From positions 62,001 to 126,000 of the forward strand of contig NZ_BBPM01000005.1 of assembly GCF_000787775.1 (NCBI RefSeq): a DNA stretch of 64,000 bases, read 5' to 3'. The notes under the pieces were generated by a model that did not search any database, was not told where the DNA came from, and saw only the letters and a list, made by a program, of their open reading frames with translations. The DNA comes from Streptacidiphilus carbonis. GTDB lineage: Bacteria > Actinomycetota > Actinomycetes > Streptomycetales > Streptomycetaceae. Below are positions 50,562 to 60,520 of the stretch, one piece after another. The position numbers were made by a program, and so were the translations under genes. Position 1 is the stretch's first letter. Every line of letters begins with the position of its first letter.

Positions 50562-53405
50562 TCAGTCAGTGATCAGGTCGAACTCCTCCCAGGGGCCGAT
50601 GGCGGTGCGGTTGGCGATCAGCGGAGCGGCGCCGGCGCTCTCGGCGGTGACGATCTGGTTGTCGGCCAGGGAGCGCAGGCTGATGCTCCCGTCGCCGTTG
50701 TGGATGAGCGTGAACGTCTCCCATGAGCCGACGGCCGTACGGTTGGCGATCAGCGGGGAGGCTCCGGCGTTGTCGGCGCACACGTACTCGTTGTTCACAT
50801 GCGAGCGCAGCGCGATGTTGCCGTTGCCCTCGTCGATCTCGTCGAACTGCTCCCAGGTGCCGATGGCGGTGTTCTTGGCGATCAGCGGGGAGGCGCCGGC
50901 GTTGTCGGCGGTGACGATCAGTCCGTTGGCGTGCGCCCGCAGGCTGATCACCGGCGTGCCGGTGGTGGCCCGGTCCAGTCCGATGCTGACGTTGCCCAGG
51001 TGCTTGGCGGCCGTGGCCGGGCTGCCGCCGACACCGGCGAACGGCAGTGAGGTGGTCGGTGACCCGGTCGGTTCGACCAGGTAGGACTTGCCCGTCTGGG
51101 CCGCGATGGTGAAGGTCGCGTTGCTCTGCGAGGCCAGCACCGTCGCGCCGCCGGCGCCGTCCACCACGGTGACGGCCTGCCCGGGCCAGGGACTGCGCAT
51201 GGTGATCGGGGAGTTGGAGCCGGAGACGATGGCGACCGTGCTCGGCGTGCCGTTGCTGACCTGCAGGTCGACCTTGGTGTTGTGCTGGATGTACACGGTG
51301 CCTTCGCCGGTCCAGTCCGAGGGCCAGGCCGGGGCGATGCGCAGCAGTCCGTCGTAGTCCTGCACGAAGGCCTCGCTGACCGCGGCCGCCAGGACCCCGG
51401 ACTGCTCGATGTAGGGCTCCGACGCCGCACTGCCGGTGAAGCTCGCCAGGCCGGAGGGGTAGGCCTGGTAGGACTTGGTAGCCGCCAGCAGGTCGTTCTT
51501 GACCTCGCTCGCCAGGCCCAGGCGGGCGGCGTCCAGCGGGTCGTTGGACCAGTCGTTGCCGTTGACGTAGCTGCGCGAGGTGTAGGTCCGCTTGGCCAGT
51601 GCGGTGAGCGTGCTGCTGTCGCCGATCAGGTTGTAGGGCCAGACCGCTTCCAGGCCCAGGTTCTCGCTGTTGTGCCGGGTCGCGGTGGGCTGGGCCGACA
51701 GGCCGATCATGTCGTTGCCGGCTGCGTCGGCCGACGCGGTCAGCAGCTGGGTCTGGGTGGCGGTGTCGGTGCGCGGCACCTGCGGGATCTTGGGAATGGC
51801 CGCGTCGAGCTGGGCCACCAGGTCGGAGTCGACGCCGAGGGTCTGTGCGGCCTTCACCGCCACCGGGAAGAGCGCCTGCATGGCGACGATGTCGGTGGTC
51901 GGGTCGGTCACGTTCCACTGGGTCTCATGGGCGTTGGCCTGGGTGTGCAGCAGGCCGTCCGAGCCGGTGGTCGCGGCGGAGAGCAGGAACCGGGCGGAGC
52001 CGCTGATCAACGGGTAGTCGTTGCTGAGCAGTGTGCGGTCGTCGGTGGCCAGGTACTCCTGCCACACCCACAGGGCGATCTCGGCGCCGCTGGTGAACGT
52101 GAGCGAGTTGTAGCTCGGCGCGATGGTGGAGTCGCAGGACGCGTTGCTCTCCCCGCCGGTGTAGTAGCCGTTGCCGTTGAACCGCATCGTCTCGGGGACG
52201 CAGAGGCCCTGTTTGCCCGGGACCTTGGACGAGGTCCAGGACGCGATGGCGTTGGCGTTGCTCTCGTAGAGGTTCAGGACCGGATCGTTGAGGCTCGACT
52301 CGCCGGCCGACAGGTTCGCCTGGACCTGCATCCTCAGGTTCCAGAACCAGTAGCCGGCCGGGAACCAGTCCTGGTGGTCCTGGGAGAAGTTGAACAGGTC
52401 CGCGACGCCGGCCTGGGATCCGGGCACCGCTCCGCCGCGTTCGGCGGCGGCGTCGTAGAGGTAGAGGGTGCGCAGGTTCTCCACGTACTCGCCGGAGCCG
52501 TCCGACGACGAGATCTTGATCAGTCCGGCGGTGCTCCAGTAGGTGTGCCACCACGCCAGGTGAGCCGCCGTCAGCGCGGAACCCGCCTTGCCGGTGTCAC
52601 CGTTGATCACCGAGTTGACGGTGGCCAGGGCGTCGCCCCCGGTCCAGGCGGGGGCTGCGACCACGACCCGGAAGGTGCCGTCGGTGTTGGGGTTGAAGGA
52701 GACCTGTGCGGTCAGCGAGTCGGGATTGGAAGCCGCGACGTTGCGGCCGCCGGCGCTGACGCCGGCCAGCGAGCCGAAGGTCTGTCCGGAGGCGCCCTGG
52801 CCGCTGTTGTCCACCCAGGTCTCCGCCAGCGCGGCCGTGGCACCGGAGGCCTGGGCCGACGGGCTGCGCCCGCTCCACAGCTTGACCTGCGCGGTCTGGG
52901 TGCTGTTCGGGTCCGCTCCGGTGACGTCGACCACCAGTTGCGCGGTGTCGGCGCGCACGTATGCGGTCAGCGTCATGCCTCCGCCGGATTCGTGCAGCAT
53001 TCCGTCGTAGGGGTCGAGGTAGCCGGCGAAGTCCGCGGCGCCGGTGAGCCTGGACAGTCCCGGGATGACGACTTGGCCGGGGGACTTGCGGTCGGGGAAG
53101 GTGTCGGACCGGTTCAGCTGGGCGGTGAAGCCGCCTGCCGCCCACACCGCCGCTCCCAGGGTGCCGTTGCCCAGCGGTACGAACTGGGACGGGCTGGTGT
53201 TGGCCTTGCCCAGCACGATGTCCGAGCGGCGCACCACATTGGCGGTGTCGAGTGAGAAACTCCCGTTCTGCCACGCCGTCGTGGCGGTGGCGGCGGTGGC
53301 GGCCGCGGCGGGGAACAGCAGCCCGAGTGCGGGTAGGAACAGAGAGAGCAGCAGAGCCGTCAGCACGCGGGCGCGTGGACGGCGCGGTGATCGCGCTGGG
53401 GACAT
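50562..53405 (-). CDS. Secreted GH95-like glycosidase with fascin-like repeats
   Basis: The 947-residue protein has a signal peptide ending near 'AATAATA'. A domain resembling the GH95 N-terminal part follows ('FVPLGNGTLGAAVW...TAQLNRSDTF'). An (alpha/alpha)6-barrel then carries 'YWFWNLRMQVQANLSAGE' and 'NAHETQWNVTDPTTDIVAMQALFPV', the position of catalytic polar residues in GH95. The next segment is a barrel-linked beta region ('GLLRIAPAWPSDWTG'). The last ~130 residues are three tandem repeats of fascin/beta-trefoil type. GH95 enzymes release alpha-L-fucose or L-galactose; the activity here is inferred from fold only. AAGGAGG lies five bases before the ATG. It is 130 bases downstream of the GH3 gene on the same strand. 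Confidence 0.75.
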   Translation of the reverse strand: MSPARSPRRPRARVLTALLLSLFLPALGLLFPAAAATAATATTAWQNGSFSLDTANVVRRSDIVLGKANTSPSQFVPLGNGTLGAAVWAAGGFTAQLNRSDTFPDRKSPGQVVIPGLSRLTGAADFAGYLDPYDGMLHESGGGMTLTAYVRADTAQLVVDVTGADPNSTQTAQVKLWSGRSPSAQASGATAALAETWVDNSGQGASGQTFGSLAGVSAGGRNVAASNPDSLTAQVSFNPNTDGTFRVVVAAPAWTGGDALATVNSVINGDTGKAGSALTAAHLAWWHTYWSTAGLIKISSSDGSGEYVENLRTLYLYDAAAERGGAVPGSQAGVADLFNFSQDHQDWFPAGYWFWNLRMQVQANLSAGESSLNDPVLNLYESNANAIASWTSSKVPGKQGLCVPETMRFNGNGYYTGGESNASCDSTIAPSYNSLTFTSGAEIALWVWQEYLATDDRTLLSNDYPLISGSARFLLSAATTGSDGLLHTQANAHETQWNVTDPTTDIVAMQALFPVAVKAAQTLGVDSDLVAQLDAAIPKIPQVPRTDTATQTQLLTASADAAGNDMIGLSAQPTATRHNSENLGLEAVWPYNLIGDSSTLTALAKRTYTSRSYVNGNDWSNDPLDAARLGLASEVKNDLLAATKSYQAYPSGLASFTGSAASEPYIEQSGVLAAAVSEAFVQDYDGLLRIAPAWPSDWTGEGTVYIQHNTKVDLQVSNGTPSTVAIVSGSNSPITMRSPWPGQAVTVVDGAGGATVLASQSNATFTIAAQTGKSYLVEPTGSPTTSLPFAGVGGSPATAAKHLGNVSIGLDRATTGTPVISLRAHANGLIVTADNAGASPLIAKNTAIGTWEQFDEIDEGNGNIALRSHVNNEYVCADNAGASPLIANRTAVGSWETFTLIHNGDGSISLRSLADNQIVTAESAGAAPLIANRTAIGPWEEFDLITD
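50565..50948 (-). repeat. Three tandem ~132-base coding repeats (fascin-like)
   Basis: The C terminus of the GH95-like protein repeats the unit 'SLRAHANGLIVTADNAGA' ... 'TAIGTWEQFD' three times: about 50948-50817, 50816-50685 and 50684-50565. The third copy is slightly shorter. They probably form one beta-trefoil carbohydrate-binding module. Confidence 0.8.
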
Positions 53406-53535
53406 TCGATCCTCCTTCGGCGCGCCGGGGCGGCGCGCGCGGCAACGACGGGCGGCGCCCTCCACTGGCGGGACGGGCGTGGACGGACCGCAGCTCGCCC
53501 CCCGGCTCAGGGCGGCGCCGGGGCCGGGCCTCTCG

Positions 53536-56500
53536 TCACGATCCGGTCGCGGGCATCAGCTGGGCCATGTTGAACTCGGCCACGTTCTTGTTGTCGCCGA
53601 TGCCGCCGCCCCACTCCAGATAGCCGTTGCGCACCCCGGTGTCCACGTTGTTGAACATCGTCGACAGCGAGAACACGGAGTTCGCCACGGCCGGCACCGA
53701 GGTGAGGTCGCTCCAGGGCAGCGCCACCTCGTACAGGGTGGTGTGGGCGGCCTCGTCCCTGGTGACGTGGACGGTCGCATCGGTGACCTGTCCGGCTCCC
53801 TCGGAGGGGCTGGTCCACCGGTAGAGCTGTGAACCGGCCGGCGTGAGCGCGGCGCCGTACTCGTAGTGCCCGTCGACCGAGTCGCTGCTCACCGCGGCCG
53901 ACGAACCGGGCACCCCGGGGGTGGCCGCCACCTGCAGGCTGTCGCCCTGCCAGATGTCGGCGCCGGTGAAGGACTGGGAGAAGGACTGCTCGGTCATGTC
54001 CGCGGTGATGTACAGGTTGTCGGCGTCCCAGTCGAACCACATCTTCCCGGACAGGTAGGACGGACCGCCGTAGGGCAGCGAGCCGACCAGCGACCCCCAG
54101 GTCCCGTCCGCCGTGGTGGCCATGTCCACCGCCGGGCCGTCCTGGACCTGGGCGAGCGTCCATGAACTGCCCAGGCTCCGGTGGGTCACCGGCAGGAAGG
54201 TGACGTGCCCGGAGAGGGCCTCCGAGGGCAGGTTGCCGGAGACGACGCTGGTCACCGTCAGGGGATAGCCGGTGGCGAAGCTGATGCCGCTGACGGGCAC
54301 CGTCACGGTGGCGGACGAGCCCGCCGCGATGGTCGCGCTGACCGACTGGGTGCCCGACAGGCTGCCGAGCTTCCAATTGATCCCCGTGACCGCGGTGGGG
54401 GTGTCCGACGGGTTGTCCAGGACGACCTTCAGCTCTCCGGCGGCGGGACCGGTGCCGGTGATCACCGGCGTGGCCTGTTCCGGTGTGGCGCCCGAGGTCA
54501 CGGTGACCGGGTCGACCGCGCCTTCGCTGTAGGGACCGGCCGCGCCGGTGAAGGCCGTCGTCGCGTCGAGTTCGGTCCGGGTGCCCGGCGCCGCGCTGCT
54601 GGGAACGGTCACGCCCCAGCTCGCGGTCGCCCGCTGCCCCGGAGCTACGCTCGCCAGTGACACCGGTGAGGTCGCGGTCACCGTCCAGCCGCTCGGCGCG
54701 GACAGGCCGAACCGCAGGTCGCGCACGGGCTTGCTCCCGGTGTTGGTAAAGGTCTCGGTGGCGGTGAAGGTGGTCGCCGGCTTCACCACGGTCGGCGCAT
54801 GCAGGCCGAAGGCGTCCTGCACCACGATCGGCGTGCTGCCGCTCACCCCGTTCACGGTCACCCGGATCGTCGCCGCACCGGGCGCCTGCGCGGTGACCGT
54901 GCCGCTGCCGCTGACGGTTGCGACCCGCGGGTCGCTGCTGGAGTAGCTGACGTGGGCGTGGGACAGGTCGGCGAAGGACTGGTCGTTGTTGACCGCCTCC
55001 ACGATGTGGTCGGCGCTCGCGTGGTTCTGCTCCCGCGAGGAGTCCGTGTCCGGGGCGATCCACGGGTTGGTGGCGGAGAGGTCCAGGGTCTGACCGGCCG
55101 TCAGGTCCACCTGGTCGGGCTGGACGGTGACCGACTGCACCTGGGGCGTGATCGCGCCGTGAACGGTGACACTGCCGGATCCGACCGTCCTGGAGGCGTC
55201 GGAGGCGACCCGGAACTGGTAGGCGCCGTCGGCGACGACCTGCTTCAGACTGCCCTCGTCCCAGCTGCTGAGGCTGGAGACCTTGACCGACAGCGTGATG
55301 TGCTGGGTCTGCCCCGGTTGCAGCAGTTCGGTCTTCTGGAAGCCGGCGAGCTGCTCGCGAGCGGTGTCGCCGCTCCCCGCTCCCGGGGGCGCCACGTACA
55401 GCTGCGCGACCGTGGTCCCGGCAACCGCCCCGGAGTTGGTGACGTCGAAGCCGACCCTTACCGTCCCGTCCGCGGACGTGCTCGCCGGGCCGACCTGGGT
55501 GTGGGAGTACGTGAAGGCGGAGTAGGACAGGCCGTAGCCGAACGGATAGGTCGGCGTGCCGGTGAAGTACATGTAGGTGCGGCCGAGTCCGTCGGTCTGG
55601 GACGGGGTGAGGCCGTAGTTCGTCATCGCCGCGAGCTGGGCGTCATCGGCGTACCAGGTGAAGTCCAGGTGCCCGGCGGGGTTCTGCTGCCCGAACAGCA
55701 CCTGCGCGAGCGCCGTGCCCTGGCTCTGCCCGTTGTAGCCGCTGAACACGATCGACGGGAAGTCCTTCTGGGACTGCTGGATCCGGTACGGGCCGTCCGC
55801 CTGCATCACCATCGCGGTGCGCGGATTCCCCAGTGCGGCGACCTGGTCGATCAGCGACTCGTAGTTGCCCGGCATGGCCAGGGTGGTCCGGTCGTGCGAT
55901 TCGTCGGCCACCTGCTGGTCGGAGCCGGCGAACACGACCACCAGTGAGGCGCCCTTGATCGCCGCCTGCGTCGCGGCCGAACACGAAGCCGCCGCGGTGG
56001 CCGTGGTGGAGGTGCCGCAGGCGTCGAAGGTCACGGTCGCCGCCGGGTTGGCCGCCTTGACCGCGGAGGTGATCCCCTGGACGGCGCTGACCTGCGTCGT
56101 CGGTTCCCCGGAGTATCCGCCGAGGGTCACCTTGCCCGCCAGGTCCCCGACCACGACCACGCTGGACAGCTTGGCCGGGTCCGCCGGCAGCAGCTTCGAC
56201 GAGGTGCCGACCACGTTGTCGTTCTGGAGCAGGGTGATGTCGTTGGCGGCGACCTTCTCCGCCAGTGCCTGGTGGGCGGGGCTCTCGATCTGCGACTTGG
56301 TGATCGAGGTGTAGCCGACCTTGGGCGCCGGGTCGAACTCGCCGGTCTCCATCCGCACCGTGAACAGCTTGGTCAGCGAGGCGTCGAGGACGCCGGTGGA
56401 CAGCATGCCCAGGGCGAGCGCGGCGTTGATGTTCTGCGTGGTCAACTCGCCACCGGAGCAGTTGAGCTGGGTCCCGGCGCGGATCGAGTAGGCCTGTCCG

Positions 56501-57582
56501 CCCGCCGCGGCGGAGATCTGCTTGCCGGTGGCCGTCTCGGTCCACGTCGTGCCGTTGGACGTCCAGCCCGGCGGTGCCCAGTCGTGCGAGGAGGACTGGT
56601 AGACGTCGCCGATCGCCCCGCAGTCCGAGGTGGTGTACCCGGCGAACCCGTAGGTCGCCTGCAGCAGTTCGTCGGCGGTGTAGGTGTCCGCGGGCGACGG
56701 CGTTCCGTTGACCGCGTTGTAGGAGGTCATGATCCCGGAGACGTGCGCGTTCTGCACCAGGTCGGCGAACTGCTTGGTGTAGTAGTCCCGGATGTTGGCG
56801 TCGGTGGTGTCGGAGCTGCCGGTGTGCCGGGAGTCCTCGATGTTGTTCAGCGCGTAGTGCTTGGCGGTGGCGGCGACCTTCAGGTACGGGGTCTGCTGCT
56901 TCCCGGTGATCGTCTCGCCCTGGTAGCCGTCGACGAACGCGCCCGCCATGGTGGAGGTCAGGTACGGGTCCTCACCGAAGGACTCGTTGGTCCGGCCCCA
57001 CAGCGGGTCCCGGTCCATGTTGACGTTCGGCGCCCAGAAGGTCAGCGACCCGTAGTCGGACGCCGAAGGGCCGAGGTTGTTCTGCCCGGTCCCCCACAAC
57101 GACTTGTCGAGGAAGCCGCGGGCCTCGTCGGAGACCGCCGTCGTCTCCTGGTACGTCAGCTGCGGATCCCAGGTCATCGTCGAGGCGAAGTTCACCGGGA
57201 AGCTCGTCGCGTGCACCCCGCCGGGGACGCCCCCGCGATCGGTGTCCGCCCCCAGCGTGTTGACGCCGTGCTGGCCCTCGCTCCAGTACGTGTACTCCTG
57301 CACCCCGAGGCGCGGTATCGCCGGGGCGCTGTTCGTCTGCAGCTGCGCCACCTTCTCCGGCAGCGTCATCCGCGACACCAGGTCCGCCGCCCGCTCGGCG
57401 AAGGAGTAGTGGGTGTTCAGGTAGACCGGCACCCCCGCAGGGGACTGCGTCGTGCCCGCCGCCCGGGCGGTCTGTGCGCCGGACCCAGGACTCGCCTGGG
57501 CGACGGCCGGAAGGGCCAGGACGAGGCTCACCGCACACGCGGTGGCCAATAGTCGTGGCATCGGGCGTTTGAGCACCTTCAA
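53536..57582 (-). CDS. Secreted multidomain GH3 beta-glycosidase
   Basis: A 1348-residue exported enzyme; the signal peptide ends near 'AQASPG'. The GH3 N-domain has 'RGFLDKSLWGTGQNNLGPS', 'NESFGEDPYLT', 'VAATAKHYALNN' and nucleophile Asp320 in 'GYTTSDCGAI'. The GH3 C-domain ('LVVVFAGSDQQVADESHDRTTLAMPG') and FnIII-like domain follow. After these come a Big2-type Ig domain ('YSSSDPRVATVSGSGTVTA'), a NEW3 domain ('TVVKPATTFTATETFTNTGSKPV') and a CBM9-like C-terminal domain ('SGKMWFDWDADNLYITADM'). The layout resembles secreted beta-xylosidases/beta-glucosidases of actinomycetes. The TTG start at 57580-57582 has GGAGGAG six bases upstream; an ATG seven codons later is a weaker option. Confidence 0.9.
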   Translation of the reverse strand: MKVLKRPMPRLLATACAVSLVLALPAVAQASPGSGAQTARAAGTTQSPAGVPVYLNTHYSFAERAADLVSRMTLPEKVAQLQTNSAPAIPRLGVQEYTYWSEGQHGVNTLGADTDRGGVPGGVHATSFPVNFASTMTWDPQLTYQETTAVSDEARGFLDKSLWGTGQNNLGPSASDYGSLTFWAPNVNMDRDPLWGRTNESFGEDPYLTSTMAGAFVDGYQGETITGKQQTPYLKVAATAKHYALNNIEDSRHTGSSDTTDANIRDYYTKQFADLVQNAHVSGIMTSYNAVNGTPSPADTYTADELLQATYGFAGYTTSDCGAIGDVYQSSSHDWAPPGWTSNGTTWTETATGKQISAAAGGQAYSIRAGTQLNCSGGELTTQNINAALALGMLSTGVLDASLTKLFTVRMETGEFDPAPKVGYTSITKSQIESPAHQALAEKVAANDITLLQNDNVVGTSSKLLPADPAKLSSVVVVGDLAGKVTLGGYSGEPTTQVSAVQGITSAVKAANPAATVTFDACGTSTTATAAASCSAATQAAIKGASLVVVFAGSDQQVADESHDRTTLAMPGNYESLIDQVAALGNPRTAMVMQADGPYRIQQSQKDFPSIVFSGYNGQSQGTALAQVLFGQQNPAGHLDFTWYADDAQLAAMTNYGLTPSQTDGLGRTYMYFTGTPTYPFGYGLSYSAFTYSHTQVGPASTSADGTVRVGFDVTNSGAVAGTTVAQLYVAPPGAGSGDTAREQLAGFQKTELLQPGQTQHITLSVKVSSLSSWDEGSLKQVVADGAYQFRVASDASRTVGSGSVTVHGAITPQVQSVTVQPDQVDLTAGQTLDLSATNPWIAPDTDSSREQNHASADHIVEAVNNDQSFADLSHAHVSYSSSDPRVATVSGSGTVTAQAPGAATIRVTVNGVSGSTPIVVQDAFGLHAPTVVKPATTFTATETFTNTGSKPVRDLRFGLSAPSGWTVTATSPVSLASVAPGQRATASWGVTVPSSAAPGTRTELDATTAFTGAAGPYSEGAVDPVTVTSGATPEQATPVITGTGPAAGELKVVLDNPSDTPTAVTGINWKLGSLSGTQSVSATIAAGSSATVTVPVSGISFATGYPLTVTSVVSGNLPSEALSGHVTFLPVTHRSLGSSWTLAQVQDGPAVDMATTADGTWGSLVGSLPYGGPSYLSGKMWFDWDADNLYITADMTEQSFSQSFTGADIWQGDSLQVAATPGVPGSSAAVSSDSVDGHYEYGAALTPAGSQLYRWTSPSEGAGQVTDATVHVTRDEAAHTTLYEVALPWSDLTSVPAVANSVFSLSTMFNNVDTGVRNGYLEWGGGIGDNKNVAEFNMAQLMPATGS

Positions 57583-57844
57583 GGTTGACTCCTCCGACGT
57601 CGTCCGCGGATCTCTTCTCGGGAGGTGTGTCTACAACCCGTCGCGTTATCGACGCAATATGACCGACGGATGTTTCCGGACCCGGTTTCTGACCTGGGAA
57701 GACGGCACCACTTTCCTGACCGGAAGCGTCCCGTCCGACTGCGGGTGTAAGTTAATCCGGCTCCACCCGGGGATGCGTCGGCCCGGCAACGTCCGTGGAC
57801 GATTTGACGCCGCCCCCGAAAATCCTCCGCCGCGGGAATAGCTG

Positions 57845-59152
57845 TTACGGGGCCTCCAGGCCGCCGTCGGGGCGGCGGACCCGGGTGGACCAGCGCTCGT
57901 GCAGGAACTTGACCGGCGGGTGGCGCAGGGCCGCCTTCTCGTCCAGTTCCACGCCCCATCCCGGCAGCTCCGACGGAGTCAGGTAGCCGTCGCGGACGAC
58001 CGGGGTGCCGGGGAAGACCTCGTGGGTGGCCTCGTTGTAGGTGTGCGACTCCTGGTAGCCGAAGGCCGGGGTGCTGACGTCGACCGCCAGGTTGGCCGCC
58101 ACGCCGACCGGCGAGATGTCACCGGGTGAGTGGAACGCCGTTCGCACGCCCAGGAGTTCGGCCAGCGCGACCAGTTTGCGGGTGGGGGTCAGCCCGCCCA
58201 CCGAGGAGGTGTGCAGCCGTAGCAGGTCCACTCCCCCGTCGCGTACCAGTCGCACCGCCTCGGCCGCCGAGCCGAGCTGCTCGCCGACGGCGATCGGCAC
58301 CGGCGAGGCCTCGCGCACCTCGGGCAGCCGGTCGTAGTGCTCCGGCGGCACCACGTCCTCCAGGAAGGACAGCCGGTACGGCTCCAGCGCCCTGGCGAGC
58401 ACCACCGCCTGTTTGGGCGTCAGTCTGCTGTGGACGTCGTGCATCAGACTGACCCGGTCGCCCAGGCGCTCCCTGGCGGCGGCGAACAGGGCCGGGGTGG
58501 CGGCCAGGTAGTGGTTCACGTCCCAGCCGTCCGGGTGCGGCGAGCGGGGGTAGCCGTTCGGGCTGCCGGGGGCGCCGTAGGTGCCCAGGCCGGGACCGCC
58601 CACCTGCAGCCGGACGTGGCGGTAGCCTTCGGCGAGCAGCGCCTCGGCCCGGTCCAGGGTCTCCGCCACGGTGGCTCCGGCCGCGTGCGAGTAGACCTCC
58701 ACCGCGGCTCGGCTGCGTCCGCCGAGCAGCTCGTGCACGGGCATGCCGGCACGTTTGCCGGCTATGTCCCACAGCGCCTGGTCGACGCCGGACAGCGCGT
58801 TGTTGAGCACGGGGCCGCCGCGCCAGTACGAGGAGTAGTGGATCATCCGGGTGATGTCCTCGATGTCCGCCGGATGGCGCCCGACGACCAGCGGTCCGAC
58901 GTGCTCCTCGACCGCGGCCACGACGGCGGCGTAGCGCTGGGTGAAGGTGGCGCAGCCGAGCCCGTACAGGCCGGGGTCGCTGGTGTCGACGCGGACCACG
59001 ACCAGCGGGGTGCCTTCGGGGGCGGTGACGACAACGCGCACCCCGGTGACCCGCAGGGCGTCGCGCGCCGGCCAGGGCGGCTGGGCCTGCGGGAGGCCGC
59101 CGGTGGCGTCCAGCAGCTGGTCGGCGTGGCGTTCGGCGCGTTCCATGGACAT
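57845..59152 (-). CDS. Enolase-superfamily dehydratase, mannonate-dehydratase-like
   Basis: A 435-residue mandelate-racemase/enolase-type protein. Capping domain: 'VTGVRVVVTAPEGTPLVVVRV' and 'HYSSYWRGGPVLNNALSGVDQALWDIAGKRAGMPVHELLGG'. Barrel: metal ligands in 'LMHDVHSRLTP', 'FLEDVVPPE' and 'AVGEQLGS', and a His in 'RTAFHSPGDISPVG'. These patterns match the ManD/RspA subgroup that dehydrates mannonate or gluconate-type acid sugars, though many members have low activity. GGAGG lies seven bases before the ATG. It is next to the GntR/LacI-type regulator, 50 bases downstream of it. Confidence 0.87.
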   Translation of the reverse strand: MSMERAERHADQLLDATGGLPQAQPPWPARDALRVTGVRVVVTAPEGTPLVVVRVDTSDPGLYGLGCATFTQRYAAVVAAVEEHVGPLVVGRHPADIEDITRMIHYSSYWRGGPVLNNALSGVDQALWDIAGKRAGMPVHELLGGRSRAAVEVYSHAAGATVAETLDRAEALLAEGYRHVRLQVGGPGLGTYGAPGSPNGYPRSPHPDGWDVNHYLAATPALFAAARERLGDRVSLMHDVHSRLTPKQAVVLARALEPYRLSFLEDVVPPEHYDRLPEVREASPVPIAVGEQLGSAAEAVRLVRDGGVDLLRLHTSSVGGLTPTRKLVALAELLGVRTAFHSPGDISPVGVAANLAVDVSTPAFGYQESHTYNEATHEVFPGTPVVRDGYLTPSELPGWGVELDEKAALRHPPVKFLHERWSTRVRRPDGGLEAP

Positions 59153-59202
59153 GACAGATCCTCCGGTGTGGTGGGGTGTCGTTCCAGAAGGGTGCTACGG
59201 CG

Positions 59203-60366
59203 TCAGGGCGCTGTCGGCAGCGCGGGCGAGGTACCGGACGGCGTGTCGGCGGCACCGAAGATCCGCAGGTGGGCCCGGGCGGCCTGGCGGGTCCGGACGG
59301 TGACCGGGACGACCATCAGTTCGGTGCCGGTGTCTGGCCCGTCGTCACTGATGCGCCGGTGCAGCAGGTGCATGGCCCGCCGGCCCATCTCCCGGGAGGG
59401 AAGCGAGACGGCCGCGGCGGTCAGCGGGAGCACGTCGAAGGGACCGGCGTCGTCCATTCCGGCCAGGTCGACGTCGCCGGGGATCCGGAAGCCCAGCGCC
59501 AGCAGCGCCTGGGCTGCCTCCGCCAGTACGTAGCCGTTGGCGCAGATCAGGACAGTGGGCGGCCGGGGGCCGCGCAGCAGGTCGGCCAGCAGGGCCTGCC
59601 GCCGCTCGGTCGCGAGGGCGCCGAAGGGGCGAAGCACCGTCAGGTCGGGCCGGACGGTGATGCCGTGGCTGCGCAATGCGTCGATGTGCCCGGCGAGGCG
59701 GTCGCGGACGCTGGTGACGGTGGTCTCGTCCCACAGCGTGGCCATGGTGCGGTGCCCCGCGGCGATCAGTGCCTCGGTGAGCCGTCGTCCGGCGCCGACG
59801 TTGTCGGCGACGACTGCGTCGGTGGCGAGGTCGGGCCGGTAGCGGTCCACCAGCACCAGCGGGACCCCGCGGCCGAGCAGCCCGGTGTAGGCCGATTCCG
59901 GGGCGCCGTCCTGGGCGGGGTAGACGATGACGCCGTCGGCCCGGTGGTCGAGGGCGTCGAGCAGGGCCCTCTCCTCGCGCCGGGGGTCGCCCTCGCAGTG
60001 GGTGAGGTAGAGCCGGTAGCCCAGCTCGGCACAGGTCGCCTCGATGCCGGCGAGCAACTGGGACACGTGCGGGCCCTGGAACTGGAGCACGCAGGAGATG
60101 GACCCCCCGGCCTGCAGCGGTCGGCGCAGCGGCCGCTCGGCGACGAAGGTGCCACTGCCGCGGCGGCGCACCACATAGCCTTCGGCGGCCAGATCGTTGA
60201 GTGCGCGCACGGCCGTGGCGTGGCTGACCCCGAAGCGCTCGCAGATCTGACGCTGGGTCACGAAGGGTGCCCCGGGCGAGTAATCGCCCGACCCGATCGC
60301 CTGCAGGAGCTCGCGTTTGACCTGCTGGTACAGGGGGACGCGGGAACTACCCTCTTCCGCCGCCAT
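59203..60366 (-). CDS. GntR-type DNA-binding / LacI-type sensor regulator
   Basis: A 387-residue hybrid like B. subtilis AraR. An N-terminal GntR winged helix ('PLYQQVKRELLQAIGSGDYSPGAPFVTQRQICERFGVSHATAVRALNDLAAEGYVVRR') is joined to a LacI/periplasmic-binding-type effector domain ('LAGIEATCAELGYRLYLTHCEGD', 'DGVIVYPAQDG', 'DVDLAGMDDAGPFDV'). I use the ATG at 60364-60366, with AGGAGG about ten bases upstream; a TTG twenty codons earlier overlaps the operator region. It is divergent from the SDR-oxidoreductase-isomerase operon and upstream of the dehydratase. It probably represses both in response to an uncommon sugar. Confidence 0.9.
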   Translation of the reverse strand: MAAEEGSSRVPLYQQVKRELLQAIGSGDYSPGAPFVTQRQICERFGVSHATAVRALNDLAAEGYVVRRRGSGTFVAERPLRRPLQAGGSISCVLQFQGPHVSQLLAGIEATCAELGYRLYLTHCEGDPRREERALLDALDHRADGVIVYPAQDGAPESAYTGLLGRGVPLVLVDRYRPDLATDAVVADNVGAGRRLTEALIAAGHRTMATLWDETTVTSVRDRLAGHIDALRSHGITVRPDLTVLRPFGALATERRQALLADLLRGPRPPTVLICANGYVLAEAAQALLALGFRIPGDVDLAGMDDAGPFDVLPLTAAAVSLPSREMGRRAMHLLHRRISDDGPDTGTELMVVPVTVRTRQAARAHLRIFGAADTPSGTSPALPTAP

Positions 60367-60434
60367 CCACGATCGACCTCCTCGACCTCCCGCCGGCTCG
60401 ATCGGAGCCGGCTCCAACGTCGCCAAGTTAACAG

Positions 60435-60452
60435 GTCAACTCGCCGGTTGAC
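60435..60452. promoter_or_regulatory. Candidate operator for the GntR/LacI-type regulator
   Basis: GTCAAC-TCGCCG-GTTGAC is an exact inverted repeat (60435-60452) in the 225-base divergent gap. It shares the TTGAC/GTCAA half-site with the palindrome at 60491-60502. It overlaps a plausible minus-strand promoter for the regulator itself (TGTCAA, 16 bases, TTAACT). Confidence 0.5.
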
Positions 60453-60490
60453 AGCCGTCCGGTTGGACATCGCACGCACTGCGGAACCTA

Positions 60491-60520
60491 TTGACATGTC
60501 AAATCCGGCGTACTTATGGT
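60491..60520 (+). promoter_or_regulatory. Promoter with palindrome TTGACATGTCAA
   Basis: A perfect -35 TTGACA (60491-60496), an 18-base spacer and TATGGT (60515-60520) precede the SDR operon, with a leader of about 65 bases. The -35 box is half of the perfect palindrome TTGACATGTCAA (60491-60502), so a repressor bound there would block polymerase directly. Confidence 0.7.
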
